From Cohnella abietis (GTDB taxonomy: Bacteria; Bacillota; Bacilli; Paenibacillales; Paenibacillaceae), in NCBI RefSeq assembly GCF_004295585.1, contig NZ_AP019400.1:5983501-6047500 (forward strand): a stretch of 64,000 bases of DNA, given 5' to 3'. Positions 1-9,046 of this stretch are shown one piece after another. Under the pieces are notes generated by a model. That model was not told the DNA's origin and did no database searches. It saw only the letters and a list, made by a program, of their open reading frames with translations. The first letter of the stretch is position 1, and each line of letters begins with the position of its first letter. Made by a program: the position numbers and the translations under genes.

Positions 1-170
1 TGGAGGCTAAATGCTTTCGGCAGACTCGTCGTATTCGCGAGTAGCTCTGCGAAAGGCTTGAATGAATTCGTTAATACAAAGTAGAACGGTACGAGAAAAG
101 CAATCGCGATAAGGATACCCAACACTTCTAAAGAAAACAAGCGTGCGGTATATCGTTTAGTGGTTTCCAT
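1..170 (-). CDS. carbohydrate ABC transporter permease, N-terminal part (cut by window edge)
   Basis: Only the first 56 codons are present; the gene runs off the left edge. The translation starts METTKRYTARLFSLEVLGIL and has a hydrophobic first membrane segment, then a periplasmic-looking stretch with NSFKP, as in MalG-type inner-membrane permeases of sugar importers. Its ATG shares one base with the TAA stop of the permease gene upstream, so the two are translationally coupled and probably form the permease heterodimer of one importer. The substrate cannot be told from this fragment. Confidence 0.8.
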   Translation of the reverse strand, partial: METTKRYTARLFSLEVLGILIAIAFLVPFYFVLTNSFKPFAELLANTTSLPKAFSL

Positions 171-1048
171 TAGGATTCCACCTCCCGTTTCTTCGTGATG
201 GTGACTTGAACGACGGTAATAAGAGCAACGATCAGAAAGAAGATAACGGCCTTCGCACTACCCAATCCTAGAGCATTGTTCCGGAATGCTTCTTGATAGA
301 TATTAAGGGACACAGACTCCGTAGAATTGAACGGACCTCCCTTGGTCAGGGACACAATGAGATCGAACACTTTGAACCCCCATGACAACGTAAGGAACAA
401 GCATACGGTAATTGACGGCATAATGAGCGGCACCGTAATCTTGTAAAGCATTTGCAGTTTCGTTGCCCCATCAATTCGAGCAGCTTCAATTAAATCCTTA
501 GGCACATTAGTTAAGCCAGCGATATAGATGACCATCACGTAACCAGCGCCTTTCCAGACTGTCACGATAACAACACCCCAGAATGCTGTAGGTGCATCGC
601 CTAACCATGGAAGATTGAAGAACGCTAAGCCAGTATGTTCTCCGATTGAGGCAAAACCTTTCACAAAAATAAAGCTCCAGATAAAGCCTAGCAGCAATCC
701 ACCAATAACGTTCGGCATAAAGAAGATCGTTCTGAGGATATTACGCAGCTTTAATGCTTGAGTAAGTAGCAATGCCAAGAGAAAACCGACGAGATTGGTC
801 AGTAGGACTCCCGTAATCGCGTAGCGGAACGTAAACACGAATGACTTGTAATAATCGCTATCATGAAATAAGATTTTCTTGTAATTTTCAATGCCAATCC
901 ATGTTACTGTTGTACTTACGCCATTCCATTCTGTGAAGGAATAATAAATACTCATGAAGAACGGTATAACGACTATGATTACGAAGAAGAAGACTGCGGG
1001 TCCGATAAACAGAAGCTGATACAATCGTTTTTTGCTGGCAGATTCCAT
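170..1048 (-). CDS. carbohydrate ABC transporter permease (MalF/UgpA type)
   Basis: Integral membrane subunit of a CUT1-type sugar importer, about 292 residues with six predicted membrane segments. The inner-membrane coupling motif EAARIDGATKLQMLYKITVP, which docks on the ATPase, is intact. I chose the ATG at 1048 because a GGGGGGG ribosome site lies about 7 bases upstream; the reading frame stays open to 1111 but nothing there looks like a start. It is divergent from the sensor kinase at 1142 and overlaps the next permease by one base. By analogy with YesMN/YtcP-type loci, the neighbouring two-component system probably controls it. The sugar is unknown. Confidence 0.9.
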   Translation of the reverse strand: MESASKKRLYQLLFIGPAVFFFVIIVVIPFFMSIYYSFTEWNGVSTTVTWIGIENYKKILFHDSDYYKSFVFTFRYAITGVLLTNLVGFLLALLLTQALKLRNILRTIFFMPNVIGGLLLGFIWSFIFVKGFASIGEHTGLAFFNLPWLGDAPTAFWGVVIVTVWKGAGYVMVIYIAGLTNVPKDLIEAARIDGATKLQMLYKITVPLIMPSITVCLFLTLSWGFKVFDLIVSLTKGGPFNSTESVSLNIYQEAFRNNALGLGSAKAVIFFLIVALITVVQVTITKKREVES

Positions 1049-1141
1049 GGCGGTTTCCCCCCCTTTTGTGCTAATGATCCAAGTATAGATTGCTAATCCC
1101 CTAGCTCCCACTGACTCTGATGATCAAAGAGGTGGAAAATA

Positions 1142-2935
1142 TTGATCTCTAACAGTATTCGCAATAAAATGATGGTTTTCTTAATCGCAGCTACCTTAAT
1201 TCCCATTCTTGCTTCAATCGTCATCACTTATAGCTTAACGACGAATAAAGTGACTAAAAACACCCTAAAAAGCAACGCAGATTTACTGTTTCAAGGGAAG
1301 ACTAACCTGCTTAACTATATGAATTCGGCGCATCAGGCAACTTTTATTTTCTATAATGACAACAAGCTGTTTACGATCTTAAACGATGGGATCGAAGGCT
1401 ATCAGGACGATCAGGAAATATACCGCGGCATGTCCTTATTAAGCTATTCAGCTAAAGATTTCGAGCAAGCGCATTTGTATATTCACAAGAGTGATATCCA
1501 TTATTTAATCGTAAGTGATCGCTCGAAGAGAAGCTTTACGGGAAACAACGAGAAGTATATTCCGCGTGACCTTTTTCAAGGCCGATCCTATATCGAGCCT
1601 CCCCATCCACCGGGCAAATTTGGCATTCCCAGTATGCCAATATCTAACACGGATGAAGTCATTACACTGCATAGCTCGTTATATTACTTAACCGCGAAGA
1701 AAGAGCTCGGAACGCTATCCATCGATATTCGTATGGACAGTATTCGCACTATTAGCGAGCAGCTCTATTCGGCAACGAAAGAAGAGTTTTACATTATTGA
1801 TGAGAATCGACGTGTGATCTATAGCTCCGATCAGCAGGCCAGTAGTCAATCCTTGGACAATCTATGGGTCGATCAAGTCATGACCGCTGACGCACCCAAA
1901 GGTAACTTCGAGCTTCGTCAGGACGGCTTCTCCGGCGAAATTATTTACGACAAAATGGTAACGCCTTTCTTAAATTGGACTCTAGTGAAACGGATTCCTG
2001 ATGAAACCTTACACCAGACAGCGCGTGAAGTCGCACTCTTCAACAGTGGTATTGCTGCTCTTTTCTTGGTTCTGACGATTCTGGCTACGGTTATCATTAC
2101 CTTTCGGTTGACTGCGCCAATTAAGAAGCTTATTCGCAATATGAATCAAATTCAAAGCGGTAATCTGCAGGTCACGATTGATCTGAATCGGAAGGATGAA
2201 TTTGGGATCTTGGCACGACGCTTCCAGCTCGCGATGGATACGATCAATGAGATGATTATTCGTGAATATGAGCTTGAGCTTGCCCGTAAGTCGAATGAGC
2301 TCAATATGCTGCAGGTGCAGACGAATCCACATTTCATGAATAATGCGTTACAATCCATAGGAACATTAGCGTTACAGAAGCAACAGCCGGAAATCTACAA
2401 TTTAATAGCTTCTTTGGGTAAGATGATGCGTTACAGCATGAACACCGGAGAGCCTATTGTTTCCCTTGCTCGTGAGCTGGACTATGTCAAAGCTTATTTC
2501 GCCTTGCAGCGCCAGCGTTTCGGTGAGCATCTGCAATATACCGCTTATATCGATGATTCACTGCTGCAGCAGCAAATACCAAAAATGATTCTTCAACCAC
2601 TCGTTGAGAATTATTTTAAGCATGGCTTTGATATTAACGCCGTGACGGGTGAAATCGTTATTTACGGAGCCATCTCAGCAGATAAGCGTTGGCTACAGCT
2701 TGAGGTGAGTGATAATGGAAAAGGGATAGATCCCGCGGAGCTAAAAGCTTTACAGGAAAGGCTTGCTCAAGGAAAGAGTACTTGGGGGAACGGAGATTCT
2801 GGAATCGGTTTGTCGAATATTTTGTCACGACTTAAGCTTTATTATAATGAAACAGCAAAGCTTGAGGTCAAGCACAGCATGCTGGGCGGCGTTAGTGTCA
2901 TGCTATGGATACCCATAGAGGAGGAAGAACTATGA
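1142..2935 (+). CDS. YesM-like sensor histidine kinase
   Basis: Membrane sensor kinase of 597 residues. There is an N-terminal membrane helix (about 10-30), a large extracellular sensing region, a second helix near 300, a HAMP linker, a His_kinase domain with the phospho-acceptor H397 in TNPHFMNNALQ, and a C-terminal ATPase with the DNGKGI N-box region and SGIGLSN. This is the LytS/YesM class, not the classical HisKA class. The start is TTG, preceded by AGAGGTGG with 6 bases of spacing. Its stop overlaps the response regulator start by four bases, so the pair is co-translated. It is divergent from a sugar permease operon that it probably controls in response to a sugar. Confidence 0.9.
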   Translation: MISNSIRNKMMVFLIAATLIPILASIVITYSLTTNKVTKNTLKSNADLLFQGKTNLLNYMNSAHQATFIFYNDNKLFTILNDGIEGYQDDQEIYRGMSLLSYSAKDFEQAHLYIHKSDIHYLIVSDRSKRSFTGNNEKYIPRDLFQGRSYIEPPHPPGKFGIPSMPISNTDEVITLHSSLYYLTAKKELGTLSIDIRMDSIRTISEQLYSATKEEFYIIDENRRVIYSSDQQASSQSLDNLWVDQVMTADAPKGNFELRQDGFSGEIIYDKMVTPFLNWTLVKRIPDETLHQTAREVALFNSGIAALFLVLTILATVIITFRLTAPIKKLIRNMNQIQSGNLQVTIDLNRKDEFGILARRFQLAMDTINEMIIREYELELARKSNELNMLQVQTNPHFMNNALQSIGTLALQKQQPEIYNLIASLGKMMRYSMNTGEPIVSLARELDYVKAYFALQRQRFGEHLQYTAYIDDSLLQQQIPKMILQPLVENYFKHGFDINAVTGEIVIYGAISADKRWLQLEVSDNGKGIDPAELKALQERLAQGKSTWGNGDSGIGLSNILSRLKLYYNETAKLEVKHSMLGGVSVMLWIPIEEEEL

Positions 2936-4542
2936 TGAAGGCACTGATCGTCGATGATGAACGACATGTACGGGAAGCTATTCAATTGCTTGTGGATTGG
3001 AAGGCTGTTGATATAGAGGAAGTTTTGGAAGCACAGGACGTTGACACCGCTATTGAATTGATCAAACGGGAGCGTCCACATCTTGTATTTACAGATATGA
3101 TGATGCCCGAGAAAATAGGGACTGACCTCTTAGCTTGGGTTCAGCAGCATGCTCCTCGAACAAAGATCATTGTCATTAGCGGGTATGATGATTTTGATTA
3201 TGTGCGTAAGACAGTGTTATATGGTGGGATCGATTATATCCTTAAGCCTATTGACCCTGTCCAGTTAAATGATGCTGTCAACAAAGCCGTCGCTAGCCGT
3301 AAGCAGGAAGATGCGGGCACAGAGCAAGAGCAGCGAAAGTCCATTGAAATCAACCAGCTAAGACCTGTATATTGGGACAAAATGCTGACGAATCTCATTG
3401 AGGATCCTTCCTATTACTCGTCGATCAGTGAAACTCTTCACTCTGAATTCGGCCTTTCAAAGGATGATCGGCATTGTCGGGTTGCGGTTCTAGCTACCGA
3501 TACGATAAACCCCGCAATTCGCAAGAAATTCGCCGGAAGTGAGGATCTGCTGTATTTCTCTTTGTTGAACATCTGTAACGAATATATCCGCAAGAATAAG
3601 CACGGTGTAGCCTTCCGGCATGAGCATGGTTCTATCGTCGTAATCTTATGGAAACAGACAGCGGACGCAGCAGTATTACTGGATACGATGAATAGCGGCA
3701 TCCTGCAGACGCTCGGTAGTCAGCTTGAATTTGGCGTGGGCAGCGAAAGAGTGATGCCAGCTGGCTTTAAACAATCTTATAACGAAGCCATTCAAGTACT
3801 GCGTCAGCGTAATATGCGAGTGGCTCGACCAAGAATTCGCTGCTTCGATCTGAATGAGAACAATCGCATCCCTACTGTGCATTTGTCCGAATATGAAGAT
3901 CAGCTACGGTTTGCCGTCCTAAGCGGTCAAGAGCAACCAATTAAAGATGCTGTTCAGCTATGGATTAATCAAGTGGAGCAGATGAAATATATTAACATGG
4001 AGCAGCTTGAATTATGGGGCTATGAATATAGCGTCATTAGAGCTCACTGGTTAAAGGAATTGTATGGAGATGTTCCTGCTGCGCTTACACTGCCCTCTGG
4101 CTCTGCTTTTGTATCTGTGTCCTTAGATCAGGACGGCTGTTTGTCTCCGCAGCAACTAGCTGTCGAGCTCAAACAGGACTTATTGCGATTATCTCAGCTA
4201 TGGACGGAGCATAAACGGCAGGACGAGCATGTTATTTTTGATATTGTAAAATATGTCGATACCCATTATGCAGAGGACTTAACGCTATTAAACATAGCTG
4301 AACGCTTCTTCTTAAGTCGCGAATACATTTCCCGCAAATTTAAGCAGCAATTCCAAGAAAACCTTTCCGACTACATCGAAAGAATCCGGATGGATAAGGC
4401 TAAGCTGCTCTTAATGAATCCCCAATATCGCATCGTACAAATTGCCGAGTTAGTCGGGTATAAGGATGAGAAGTATTTCAGCAAGGTGTTCAAGAAGCTG
4501 GAAGGCTTATCTCCTAACGAGTATCGCAAGCGGGGGAATTAA
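2932..4542 (+). CDS. YesN-like response regulator with AraC DNA-binding domain
   Basis: Cytoplasmic response regulator of 536 residues. The receiver domain (1-120) has acidic D8/D9 and the phospho-acceptor D55 in FTDMMMPEK, with the conserved lysine in ILKPID. A long middle region of the YesN type follows, then a C-terminal AraC double helix-turn-helix with IAERFFLSREYISRKFK and IAELVGYKDEKYFSKVFKK. I chose the ATG at 2932 behind GAGGAGGAAG; the frame is open upstream from 2905, but that lies inside the kinase gene. It is the partner of the kinase just before it and most likely activates the divergent sugar ABC genes. A terminator follows at 4569. Confidence 0.9.
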   Translation: MMKALIVDDERHVREAIQLLVDWKAVDIEEVLEAQDVDTAIELIKRERPHLVFTDMMMPEKIGTDLLAWVQQHAPRTKIIVISGYDDFDYVRKTVLYGGIDYILKPIDPVQLNDAVNKAVASRKQEDAGTEQEQRKSIEINQLRPVYWDKMLTNLIEDPSYYSSISETLHSEFGLSKDDRHCRVAVLATDTINPAIRKKFAGSEDLLYFSLLNICNEYIRKNKHGVAFRHEHGSIVVILWKQTADAAVLLDTMNSGILQTLGSQLEFGVGSERVMPAGFKQSYNEAIQVLRQRNMRVARPRIRCFDLNENNRIPTVHLSEYEDQLRFAVLSGQEQPIKDAVQLWINQVEQMKYINMEQLELWGYEYSVIRAHWLKELYGDVPAALTLPSGSAFVSVSLDQDGCLSPQQLAVELKQDLLRLSQLWTEHKRQDEHVIFDIVKYVDTHYAEDLTLLNIAERFFLSREYISRKFKQQFQENLSDYIERIRMDKAKLLLMNPQYRIVQIAELVGYKDEKYFSKVFKKLEGLSPNEYRKRGN

Positions 4543-4568
4543 TGACAGTTTAATATCTGAAAAAGAAA

Positions 4569-4594
4569 AGCCGAGACTTCATAAGTCTACGGCT
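4569..4594 (+). terminator. terminator after the two-component system
   Basis: The sequence holds arms AGCCGAGACTT and AAGTCTACGGCT (one bulged base) around a CAT loop, about 27 bases after the response regulator stop. The T-rich tail (CATTTTCAT) is weak, so this may be a leaky terminator. Confidence 0.65.
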
Positions 4595-4713
4595 CATTTT
4601 CATATCCTGCAGAGTCATTAAGGTCATATATTAATAAATATTTGATATATTAAACTAAGTATTGTAATATGAATACTTTGAATTTATATATCTATCGGAG
4701 GAATCTTAACACA

Positions 4714-5613
4714 ATGCAAGTAAAACAATCCTCATTCAAAACCTTCTTGATGATTGCTTCTTTAGTTACCATTTGGGGACTGGCTTGGCCCATTTTCAAA
4801 ATTTCACTCGATTACGCCCCACCACTTATATTTGCCGGATTAAGAAATCTAGGCGGTGGTCTTCTACTGTTCTTGCTGTTTCTATCAAAATGGAAGGAAA
4901 TACGATGGAAATCCACTTGGCCCATCTATCTGATTTCCTCTTTCTTTAATGTCATCATTTACTATGGCTTGCAAGCCTATGGACTCGTTCTCATGCCCTC
5001 CGGTCTTTTCTCCATCATTGTCTATTTACAACCTGTATTGGTCGGCATTCTCGCCTGGCGGTGGCTGGGAGATGCAATAACAGCGCACAAAATCGCCGGA
5101 CTTATTTTCGGATTTCTCGGTGTCGCCGCGGTTAGCTTCAAGGAAGTCTCCAGTCATATTGCAGTAGCAGGCATCATTATGGCATTGATCACTGCAGTCA
5201 GTTGGGCAATCGGAGCCATTTATGTAAAAAAAGTGACGCATCAGGTAAACTCTATCTGGCTTGCTGCAATACAGTGCATCATCGGTGGTATTGTAATTAC
5301 GACAATCGGATCGTTCACAGAAAACTGGTCAGCGATTGCGTGGGATTCTGCCTTTATTCTTTGTTTCCTTTATGGAAGTGTTCTTGGCATTTCCGTCGCT
5401 TGGGTCATCTATTTCCACCTCGTCCATCACGGCGATTCAAGCATCGTCGCTTCCTACACATTCATTGTGCCACTCATAGCCGTAATAAGCGGGACATTTC
5501 TCTTGCAGGAAGCTTTCACGTTGCCTATTCTGATCGGACTTATTTTTATTATTACAAGTATTTATCTAGTTAACCGGAAGCCCAAGGCATCTGTAACAGC
5601 TTCAATCGTTTAA
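4714..5613 (+). CDS. EamA/DMT family transporter
   Basis: Inner-membrane transporter of 299 residues with ten predicted membrane helices, made of two EamA repeats. The typical start motif WGLAWPIFKISLDYAPP and a mid-protein restart around MALITAVSWAIGAIYVKK are visible. Family members export or import small metabolites such as amino acids, but the substrate cannot be deduced. I placed the start at the ATG behind CGGAGGA (11 bases of spacing); the frame continues upstream to 4669 without a ribosome site. It appears monocistronic. Its end overlaps the 3' end of the convergent monooxygenase gene by 12 bases. Confidence 0.85.
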   Translation: MQVKQSSFKTFLMIASLVTIWGLAWPIFKISLDYAPPLIFAGLRNLGGGLLLFLLFLSKWKEIRWKSTWPIYLISSFFNVIIYYGLQAYGLVLMPSGLFSIIVYLQPVLVGILAWRWLGDAITAHKIAGLIFGFLGVAAVSFKEVSSHIAVAGIIMALITAVSWAIGAIYVKKVTHQVNSIWLAAIQCIIGGIVITTIGSFTENWSAIAWDSAFILCFLYGSVLGISVAWVIYFHLVHHGDSSIVASYTFIVPLIAVISGTFLLQEAFTLPILIGLIFIITSIYLVNRKPKASVTASIV

Positions 5614-6909
5614 GTGGCTTCGAAGAGTAGTTCCCGTATACTCCGTTCTATAAATCCCTCGTTCCTGAAGTATCGGAATCACTTCATGCACGAAATCATC
5701 CAACGCTCCTGGCAAGTATGGGAACATAACGTTAAATCCATCGCAAGCTTCGCTAGCAAACCATTCTGCCATCTGCTCTGCAATTACTGACGGAGTGCCT
5801 GTCATCGTTAAATGTCCATGTCCCCGCGTTAGCCTTAAGCTTAACTGTCTAATCGTCAAGTTTTCCTTTTGCGCCAATGCCAGAAAGTGCTCATATCGCC
5901 CTTTCTCCCCGTTGAAATGAGCGACGTCTGACAATGCCGGAAGAGGACCGTCCAATGGATACCCGGATAGATCTACATTCAATTGATTCGACAATAGACG
6001 TACCGCAAATTCCGGAATAACCAATTGTTGCAGCTCTCGTTCCTTATCTTCCGCTTCCTTCTGGGTCTTGCCCACAATAGCGAGCAGTCCTGGCATGATT
6101 TTGAGATCCTTCGGCGCACGTCCAAATAGGCTTAATTGTCCTTTGATTTCCGCATAATCCTGCTTTGATTTTTCTATCGACGAAGCAATTGTAAACAATA
6201 CTTCCGCTTCCCGTACTGCGAATTGCCTTGCTCTGTGCGACAGTCCTGCCTGCATGACCACCGGGTGCCCCTGCATGGAACGCGGAATGTTCAGAGGGCC
6301 TTTAACTGTAAAATGAACACCAGTGTGATTGATCGGATGAAGTTTATCCAAATCCGCATAGACTCCCGATTCCTTATCCATAATTAGCGCGTCTTCTTCC
6401 CAACTATTCCACAGACGCTTAACGACATCCAAAAATTCAGCGGCCCGTTCATAACGAAAATCATGTTGATAATGCTTCTGTCGGTTATAATTTTGTGCTT
6501 CCTTGTCATTGGAGGAAGTAACGACATTCCAAGCGGCACGACCGTTGCTCAAATGATCTAGCGTCGCCAATTTACGAGCAACATTATAGGGCTCGTTAAA
6601 AGATGTCGATACGGTTGCTCCTAATCCGATGTAATCCGTTACAGCTAACAACGAAGCCAATATCGTCAAAGGCTCCAGCCTTGCGGTAGTGTGATGCTTA
6701 TACAGGTTCTCCGTTTCTGTATACAAACTGTCACCCAAGAACAGCATATCGAATTTGCCACGTTCTGCGGATTGTGCAATCCTTTTATAGAAATCGAATT
6801 TTAAGGAGCTAGTGGTGTCCGCCTGAGGGTAACGCCAAGCTGCCATATGATGACCGACATAATTCGTAAAAGCTCCAAGATGAAGCTGTCTTCGACCTTG
6901 GTCTAAAAT
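5602..6909 (-). CDS. LLM flavin-dependent monooxygenase (NtaA/SnaA/DszA type), non-canonical start
   Basis: FMNH2-dependent oxygenase of the bacterial luciferase superfamily, a TIM barrel of about 430 residues. Such enzymes attack small organosulfur or organonitrogen substrates. Motifs include the N-terminal barrel strand HLGAFTNYVGHH, TLDHLSNGRAAWNVVTS (substrate/flavin face) and GHGHLTMTG near the end. The start is odd. The first in-frame ATG is at 6846, after the conserved HLGAF..GHH segment; upstream of it the frame is open but holds no ATG, GTG or TTG. A perfect AGGAGG (6918-6923) sits 8 bases before an ATT codon at 6909, which I take as the likely start. It is the last gene of the long leftward cluster. 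Confidence 0.78.
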   Translation of the reverse strand: MLDQGRRQLHLGAFTNYVGHHMAAWRYPQADTTSSLKFDFYKRIAQSAERGKFDMLFLGDSLYTETENLYKHHTTARLEPLTILASLLAVTDYIGLGATVSTSFNEPYNVARKLATLDHLSNGRAAWNVVTSSNDKEAQNYNRQKHYQHDFRYERAAEFLDVVKRLWNSWEEDALIMDKESGVYADLDKLHPINHTGVHFTVKGPLNIPRSMQGHPVVMQAGLSHRARQFAVREAEVLFTIASSIEKSKQDYAEIKGQLSLFGRAPKDLKIMPGLLAIVGKTQKEAEDKERELQQLVIPEFAVRLLSNQLNVDLSGYPLDGPLPALSDVAHFNGEKGRYEHFLALAQKENLTIRQLSLRLTRGHGHLTMTGTPSVIAEQMAEWFASEACDGFNVMFPYLPGALDDFVHEVIPILQERGIYRTEYTGTTLRSHLND

Positions 6910-6917
6910 TACAATCG

Positions 6918-6923
6918 CCTCCT
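6918..6923 (-). promoter_or_regulatory. ribosome binding site that argues for an ATT start
   Basis: The minus strand reads AGGAGG here, 8 bases before ATT at 6909 (a second ATT at 6915 is too close). No standard start codon follows in frame until the ATG at 6846, 72 bases away. The site therefore supports translation from ATT. Confidence 0.55.
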
Positions 6924-6945
6924 GAATATTTTAGAATCGGGAGCA

Positions 6946-7782
6946 TTATTGCGATGGGGTACGGCGGCTATCCAAATCCTGTTGAATGACTGCGCTAATA
7001 TGACGCCCCTCGATTTCGATATATCGTTGTGCCAGCTTCATGTTTATTTTAGCTGGATCGCCATAATAACCTAATGGATTCACTTCTCTGGCGTCTATCC
7101 AGCCCTGCTCCCATTTGGAAGATTCACAAGCGCTCATCCGAGTCGGCTGTAACGGTTCACAAGCTTCGGCACGATAAGCATGAGGGTAGTATTGCTTGAT
7201 AAAGCTGCTTTCCAAAGCTCCAGCATGAATATCCGGAATGTCGGTAAACTGGGTAACTGTCGGATTACTTGCTTTAATCAACACATGATCTTCATTGCCG
7301 GTTAGCTTGCTTTCCCTTGCAAATTTCTCGGATAAGATCGACTTTACGTTAGCGCCATGAAATTGCCGCGTTTCTTGAACGGCTTCCAGTATAGCGGTTC
7401 GATGTGTGATATCGTCGTGGACATCAATAATATAAATATGACGGGCACCCCACCGATGCAAACAAACTAGAATATCGGACATTAGCGCCTTCAACGTTTC
7501 TTTCCGTAAAATAAACGAACCGGGGAACCCGGCAGTCGTACGGGTAATGCCCCAGTAAGTCGGCGGAGCAATGACGGCCTGAATAGCTTGCTCTATTAAC
7601 TGTTTCTTGACTGCTTTCGCGATTTCGCAGCTGAAATAAATATCCGGAGCCAGAGTAAGATGAGGGCCATGCTGTTCTAGTATACCGCTTGGCAGCAGTA
7701 CCACATGATCAACGGAAAGGGATTTCTCGATCTCCACCCAGGTCATATTTGCCATTGTTTCACTGAAAATAGAATTTTCCAT
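6946..7782 (-). CDS. creatininase-family amidohydrolase
   Basis: Metal-dependent cytoplasmic hydrolase of 278 residues. The family opens cyclic amides (creatinine) or hydrolyses formamides in small-molecule pathways. The metal-binding signature LPSGILEQHGPHLTLAPD lies near residues 31-48, followed by IYIIDVHDDITHR (about 119-131), and both are in family order. The start ATG has AGAGGATG upstream. It lies between a flavin monooxygenase and an AmiC-like binding protein in one operon, so it may hydrolyse an amide released by the monooxygenases or carried on the same substrate. That link is inference; the true substrate is unknown. Confidence 0.82.
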   Translation of the reverse strand: MENSIFSETMANMTWVEIEKSLSVDHVVLLPSGILEQHGPHLTLAPDIYFSCEIAKAVKKQLIEQAIQAVIAPPTYWGITRTTAGFPGSFILRKETLKALMSDILVCLHRWGARHIYIIDVHDDITHRTAILEAVQETRQFHGANVKSILSEKFARESKLTGNEDHVLIKASNPTVTQFTDIPDIHAGALESSFIKQYYPHAYRAEACEPLQPTRMSACESSKWEQGWIDAREVNPLGYYGDPAKINMKLAQRYIEIEGRHISAVIQQDLDSRRTPSQ

Positions 7783-7803
7783 AGAGCATCCTCTCGAATC
7801 TAG

Positions 7804-9027
7804 TCATTTGAGCTTTACATTTCCGGGCCATACGATCTTGTCCGATTCCAGCTTCCATTCGCCCGTATCCATGTCCATTGAACCGATTGAAACCATATTG
7901 ACCGTACCGTCTTCCTTATATCCCTGCAGATTCATCATCTGCAGCGGCATTTGGCTTCGGTCATTCGTACCCGTTGCCACTGCGTGATGTCCCGATAAGC
8001 CAATAAACCGGACCCCGCGTAAATACCTCATCAGAATCTCCCCCGTAATGGAATCAATTCCATCCTCTTGAGCAGCTCTTATGGCGTGTGCGATCAGAAA
8101 CACACTGTCATAAGAAAGAACGGCGTAAAAAAAAGCTTTGCCAAGCTCGTCTGGCGGACTAACGAGACTCTGGGCAAAGCGAGCTTTAAATTCACTCAGC
8201 TGTCGACTTGGAGGCAGCTCATTCATGGGGGCAATATAGCCGAGCGACCCACGAACAACGTCCGGCGATTCATCATGAGAGAGCATCTCCGAAGCATAGA
8301 ACGAATAACCCGGCTTATTCAATTGCAGGTGGTCTATCGCCTGAAAGGCCGTGATCGTATCCGGTGTCGGCATCAGTATGATATACGTTGTGATGCCCTT
8401 CCGATTCATCGCATCCAAGCACGCCACTACCTCTTCCATATTCGTATCTCTTGGATATCCGTACACCGCCCGGATCGTCATACTATTCGCTTTGGCTTGT
8501 TGTTGAACGACAGAGGCGGCGCCAATGCCCCAATCATCCGTTGTATACAATACACCGATTTGCTGATCGCCAAATTGGTAGGCAAGCTGAACAAGATGCC
8601 TGTCATAGTCACTACTGGGCGTCACATTCCTTAGAAAATAAGGAAATTCATCAGCCGAGCTTAGTGAAGCCGCGTTGGCACCATAGGAAACAACCGGAGT
8701 TTTATATTTCGCTGCGAATGTAGCCATCCTTACAGCCGGACTGGAACAATCGGCGCCGATTATGGCTACAACATTCTGCTCGATCAGCGCTGCAACCTTC
8801 TCTTCAACGCCGTCCGGCCAACAATGATAATCCAATACATTCTGTTCCAGCAATTCAAGCTTGCCAGACTTCAGGATTCCACCATGATAAATATCTTCAA
8901 TCGCGATCTGGGCTGCCTGATAGGCGTAATTGCCCCAGTCCGCTTCCCGTCCGTTATGGTATCGAAACGTATACAGCCCTCCAAGCTGGTATGTCTTGGC
9001 CATTCCCGATTGTGTCTGGGTCATCAT
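7804..9027 (-). CDS. AmiC/FmdD-like periplasmic-binding-fold protein without signal peptide
   Basis: A 407-residue protein with the type 1 binding-protein fold of amide, urea and branched-chain amino acid binding proteins. Visible motifs are YQAAQIAIEDIYHGGI, an IIGADCSSPAVRMATF ligand-pocket strand and VGVLYTTDDWG-like packing. The start is set by GAAAGGGGG just before ATG ATG at 9027; the frame is open to 9096 but that overlaps the neighbour. From this start there is no signal peptide or lipobox, so the product looks cytoplasmic, like the Pseudomonas amide sensor AmiC. There is no AmiR partner next door. It may sense the imported substrate or its amide product. Confidence 0.78.
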   Translation of the reverse strand: MMTQTQSGMAKTYQLGGLYTFRYHNGREADWGNYAYQAAQIAIEDIYHGGILKSGKLELLEQNVLDYHCWPDGVEEKVAALIEQNVVAIIGADCSSPAVRMATFAAKYKTPVVSYGANAASLSSADEFPYFLRNVTPSSDYDRHLVQLAYQFGDQQIGVLYTTDDWGIGAASVVQQQAKANSMTIRAVYGYPRDTNMEEVVACLDAMNRKGITTYIILMPTPDTITAFQAIDHLQLNKPGYSFYASEMLSHDESPDVVRGSLGYIAPMNELPPSRQLSEFKARFAQSLVSPPDELGKAFFYAVLSYDSVFLIAHAIRAAQEDGIDSITGEILMRYLRGVRFIGLSGHHAVATGTNDRSQMPLQMMNLQGYKEDGTVNMVSIGSMDMDTGEWKLESDKIVWPGNVKLK

Positions 9028-9046
9028 TAACCCCCTTTCAGCTATA

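Noticed and set aside
5602..6846. ATG at 6846 as the start of the monooxygenase
   Set aside because: It would remove the conserved first barrel strand and has no ribosome site, whereas a perfect one lies upstream.
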